64,000 nucleotides of DNA from Leucobacter komagatae (GTDB lineage Bacteria > Actinomycetota > Actinomycetes > Actinomycetales > Microbacteriaceae): NCBI RefSeq assembly GCF_006716085.1, contig NZ_VFON01000002.1, positions 1 through 64,000 of the forward strand, read 5' to 3'. How positions within the stretch are numbered: the first letter of the stretch is position 1; each line of letters opens with the position of its first letter. Shown here one piece after another: positions 61,396 through 64,000 of the stretch. The notes beneath the pieces were generated by a model. The model did not search any database. It was not told the origin of the DNA and was given only the letters and a program-made list of their open reading frames with translations. A program made the position numbers and the translations under genes.

Positions 61396-63702
61396 TTACC
61401 AGCGCGGCTTGCGCTTGCCGTCTGAGCGGTCGTTGCCGCGGTCGTTGCCGCCGTAGCCGCCACGGTCTCCGCCGTAGCCCCCGCGGCCGCCGCGGTCTCC
61501 CCCGCGATCACCACGGTCATCGCGCCCGCGGTACCCACCGCGATCGCCGCCATACCCGCGGTCGTTGCCGCCGCGGTCGCCGCGGTCGCTGCCGTACCCA
61601 CGGTCGTTGCCGCCGCGGTAGCCGCCACGATCTCCGCGGTCGTTGCCGTATCCGCCACGGTCCCCACGGTCATCGCGCCCGCGGTACCCACCGCGATCGC
61701 CGCCACGGTCGTCACGTCCGCGGTAGCCGCCGCGGTCTCCACCGCGGTCGTAACCGCCACGGCCGCCGCGGTCACCGCGATCCTCCCAGCCCTTGCCGCG
61801 CGGGCCGGGGCCTGAATCCTCGCGAAGCTCAATGAGCTTGCCGCTGATGCGGGTGTCTGCAAGCGCGGCCACCGTCTCGGCCGACAGCTTCTTCGGGAGC
61901 TCAACGAGCGAGAAGTCGTCGCGCACCTGGATGCGGCCGAAGTCGTCGCGGGTGAGGCCACCCTCGTTTGCGATCGCGCCGATGATCTGGCCGGGCTGAA
62001 TCTTCTGGCGGCGGCCAACCTCGATGCGGTACATCTGTAGGTCGTCGCGCTGCGCACGCGGCTCACGCTTCTCGCGGTCGAACCGACCACCGCGGTCGTC
62101 GCGACCACCGCGGTCGCCGCGATCCCGATCGCGCTGACCGTCCTCAAGGAAGCGCGCTGCCTGCTGGCGGTCGCGAGCGAACTTCTGATCGTCGGACTCA
62201 TCGAGCAGCAGCTTCGTCTTGCCCTGCGAGACTACCGCGAGCGCGGCCGCGACGTCGGCCTCGGGCACATCGTGGTGACGCACGTAGTGGTCGATGATGT
62301 CGCGGAAGCGCTCGATGCGACTCGTCTCGCCGAGCGCCGCGGTGATCGCGTCGTCAAAGCGGGTGAGGCGGGTCGCGTTGACCTCTTCGACACGGGGCAG
62401 CTGCATCTGCGTGAGCGTCTGCTTCGTTGCCTTCTCGATCGAGGTGAGCATGCGGCGCTCGCGCGGCGTGACGAAGCTGATCGCGTCGCCCGAGCGGCCG
62501 GCGCGGCCCGTGCGGCCGATGCGGTGCACGTACGACTCAGTGTCGATCGGCAGGTCGAAGTTCACGACGTGGCTGATCCGCTCAACGTCGAGGCCGCGCG
62601 CGGCGACGTCGGTTGCGACGAGGATGTCGAGGCGCCCGTCCTTCAGCGACTGCACGGTGCGTTCGCGCACGTTCTGCGGCACGTCGCCGTTGATCGCAGC
62701 GGCCGAGTAGCCGCGCGCGCGGAGCTTCTCGGCGACCTGCTCGGAGTCACCGCGGGTGCGGGTGAAGACGATGAGGCCGTCGAAGTCTTCGACCTCAAGA
62801 ATGCGGGTGAGCGCGTCAACCTTCTGCATGTACGAGACGACGATGTAGCGCTGCGTGATGTTCGAGGAGGTCTGCGTCTTGCCCGCGATCTTCACCTCAC
62901 GCGGGTCGTTGAGGTACTGCTGCGAGATGCGGCGAATCTGGTTCGGCATCGTGGCCGAGAACAGCGCGACCTGCTTCTCCTTCGGCGTGTCAGCGAGGAT
63001 AGTCTCGACGTCCTCAGCAAAGCCCATCTTGAGCATCTCGTCGGCCTCGTCAAGCACGAGGTACTTGATCTGGGTGAGGTCGAGCGAGCCCCGCTTCAGG
63101 TGGTCCATGATGCGGCCCGGGGTGCCCACGACGATGTCAACGCCGCGGCGCAGAGCCGAGAGCTGCTGGCCGTATGCCTGGCCACCGTAAACGGGAAGCA
63201 GGTGCACCTCGGGCAGCTTCGACGCGAAGCTCTCGAAGGCCTCGCACACCTGGAGGGCGAGCTCACGGGTCGGAGCGAGCACGAGGGCCTGCGGCACGCC
63301 CTGGCCGGGCTCGATGCGCGACAGGATCGGCAGCGCGAACGCCGCGGTCTTGCCGGTGCCGGTCTGGGCGAGGCCGACGACGTCGCGCCCCGACAGGAGG
63401 GTCGGGATCGTCGCCGCCTGAATGGCGGACGGGGTCTCGTAGCCGACGGCGGTGATCGCTTCGAGCACCTTCGGCGCGAGGCCGAGGTCTGCGAAGGTCA
63501 CTCGCTCGGTCTCAGTGTCGGTTGCGTCGGCGCTCTTTGCGGGAGCGTCGGCTGCCGGAGCGTCGGTTGCGGGAGCGGAGGAAGTTTCGGGGGCGTTCGC
63601 GGGAGCGGCTTCTGGCGACTCGGTCTGCGCGTCAGCCGGAGCGGTCTCGGCAGCGATGGTTTCGTCTGCGGACTCGGGCGCGGTGTTCTCGGAAGAGGGC
63701 AT
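61396..63702 (-). CDS. deaD: DEAD-box RNA helicase with RG-rich tail (DeaD/CsdA-like)
   Basis: 768 residues. An acidic Ala/Pro-rich N-terminal extension of about 65 residues precedes the helicase core: Q-motif region [17 protein letters not shown], motif [11 protein letters not shown], motif II LDEADEM, motif III FSATMP, motif [11 protein letters not shown], motif [13 protein letters not shown] DbpA-like RNA-binding domain follows ([21 protein letters not shown]). The last 125 residues or so are made of [13 protein letters not shown] repeats. The arrangement fits cold-shock/ribosome-assembly helicases such as DeaD of actinobacteria. Confidence 0.94.
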   Translation of the reverse strand: MPSSENTAPESADETIAAETAPADAQTESPEAAPANAPETSSAPATDAPAADAPAKSADATDTETERVTFADLGLAPKVLEAITAVGYETPSAIQAATIPTLLSGRDVVGLAQTGTGKTAAFALPILSRIEPGQGVPQALVLAPTRELALQVCEAFESFASKLPEVHLLPVYGGQAYGQQLSALRRGVDIVVGTPGRIMDHLKRGSLDLTQIKYLVLDEADEMLKMGFAEDVETILADTPKEKQVALFSATMPNQIRRISQQYLNDPREVKIAGKTQTSSNITQRYIVVSYMQKVDALTRILEVEDFDGLIVFTRTRGDSEQVAEKLRARGYSAAAINGDVPQNVRERTVQSLKDGRLDILVATDVAARGLDVERISHVVNFDLPIDTESYVHRIGRTGRAGRSGDAISFVTPRERRMLTSIEKATKQTLTQMQLPRVEEVNATRLTRFDDAITAALGETSRIERFRDIIDHYVRHHDVPEADVAAALAVVSQGKTKLLLDESDDQKFARDRQQAARFLEDGQRDRDRGDRGGRDDRGGRFDREKREPRAQRDDLQMYRIEVGRRQKIQPGQIIGAIANEGGLTRDDFGRIQVRDDFSLVELPKKLSAETVAALADTRISGKLIELREDSGPGPRGKGWEDRGDRGGRGGYDRGGDRGGYRGRDDRGGDRGGYRGRDDRGDRGGYGNDRGDRGGYRGGNDRGYGSDRGDRGGNDRGYGGDRGGYRGRDDRGDRGGDRGGRGGYGGDRGGYGGNDRGNDRSDGKRKPRW
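61405..61785 (-). repeat. Low-complexity RG-rich coding repeat
   Basis: Degenerate tandem units encoding DRGGYRG, DRGDRGG and similar in the 3' end of the helicase gene. The repeat is strongly GC-rich and may vary in copy number between strains. Confidence 0.8.
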
Positions 63703-63874
63703 CGTATCAGTCTACACCCCCTTGGTATATGCAAGGGAACATCATCGCGCGGTCGCACTCGTTATGCCTCCGTGACAGCCGGAGACGCGGAAGGCGCGCT
63801 CCTGACGGTATCCTTATACCCAAGCTCGATTCATGAGCGAGATTGGCTTCACCTTCAAAGAGGATTCGGTGACG

Positions 63875-64000
63875 ATGAGCGCTGCAGTTCAGCCCCTTCA
63901 AGACTCAAGCATGCGCCCGCCACTCATGAATTTCGATTCGTTCACGGAAGTGGCATCGTCGGCCTTCGTGCCCCTCGCGATCAACAGCGGCCAACAGCAC
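63875..64000 (+). CDS. AraC_binding_2-type regulator, 5' part, runs off the window
   Basis: Open frame from the ATG at 63875 (MSAAVQPLQDSSMRPP) to the last base, 42 residues; an in-frame ATG at 63833 adds 14. An AGAGG site precedes 63875. The visible part, NFDSFTEVASSAFVPLAINS, matches the N-terminus of the AraC-family protein at 53056 (LGAFRGMVSSSFVPLEVTR), so this is probably the start of another AraC_binding_2 regulator. No further domain is visible. Confidence 0.5.
   Translation, partial: MSAAVQPLQDSSMRPPLMNFDSFTEVASSAFVPLAINSGQQH

Overview
The window is about 64 kb of high-GC DNA with closely packed genes. The gene set points to an actinobacterium, most likely a Microbacteriaceae member such as Leucobacter or a relative. 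Supporting features are a WhiB1-type regulator, a SigR/RsrA pair, an actinobacterial HrpA of about 1,320 residues, a fused peptide-transporter permease-ATPase and many GTG starts. The genus is inferred from general resemblance only. I saw no tRNA, rRNA, CRISPR array, transposase or prophage genes.

Layout. 0-5 kb: two broken peptide-type ABC ATPase genes, a YbaK-type deacylase, a small three-gene islet between two perfect 22-bp direct repeats (one repeat is the 3' end of rsrA), rsrA-sigR, and aroA carrying an internal pair of opposite frameshifts. This end of the window holds at least eight single-base indels, and I saw none elsewhere, so sequencing error is the leading explanation. 5-22.8 kb: mostly housekeeping genes, namely rsgA, a peroxiredoxin (bcp), whiB1, argG, mdh, an aldo/keto reductase, hrpA, an MFS exporter, a DUF4349 lipoprotein and an aldehyde dehydrogenase.

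22.9-41.7 kb: a large locus that appears dedicated to D-amino-acid-containing peptides and N-acyl amino acids. On the minus strand run a peptide ABC transporter (permease, fused permease-ATPase, ATPase, two tandemly duplicated binding lipoproteins), a serine hydrolase, an N-acyl-D-amino-acid deacylase-like amidohydrolase, an M20 deacylase, a GNAT acyltransferase, an N-acylamino-acid racemase and a PucR regulator. Several of these overlap as ATGA or TGATG. A DppA-type D-aminopeptidase is divergent, and next to it lie a penicillin-interacting serine hydrolase, a Leu/Val dehydrogenase and an Lrp regulator. GNAT, racemase and M20 match the known set for irreversible D-to-L amino acid conversion through N-succinyl intermediates.

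41.7-49.7 kb: an aromatic-acid module with a 3-hydroxybenzoate-hydroxylase-like flavoprotein, an IclR regulator, a ThDP enzyme and an MHS transporter. Two near-identical dyads (GTGTTC-N7-GAACAC and a one-arm-mismatch copy) in front of the flavoprotein/IclR pair and the transporter suggest one regulon. An AbiEi-like/nuclease-like gene preceded by a pentanucleotide repeat lies within it. 49.9-53 kb: malate synthase G with a divergent IclR regulator and a GGAAT-ATTG-ATTCC palindrome between them. 53-61.3 kb: a biogenic-amine module with an AraC regulator, a copper amine oxidase with an unusual nine-cysteine tail, a second AraC regulator cut by an in-frame TAG, a tandem-duplicated bicupin, a solute-binding lipoprotein and an aldehyde dehydrogenase. 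61.4-64 kb: a DEAD-box helicase with a long RG-rich tail, and the start of another AraC-type regulator that runs off the window.
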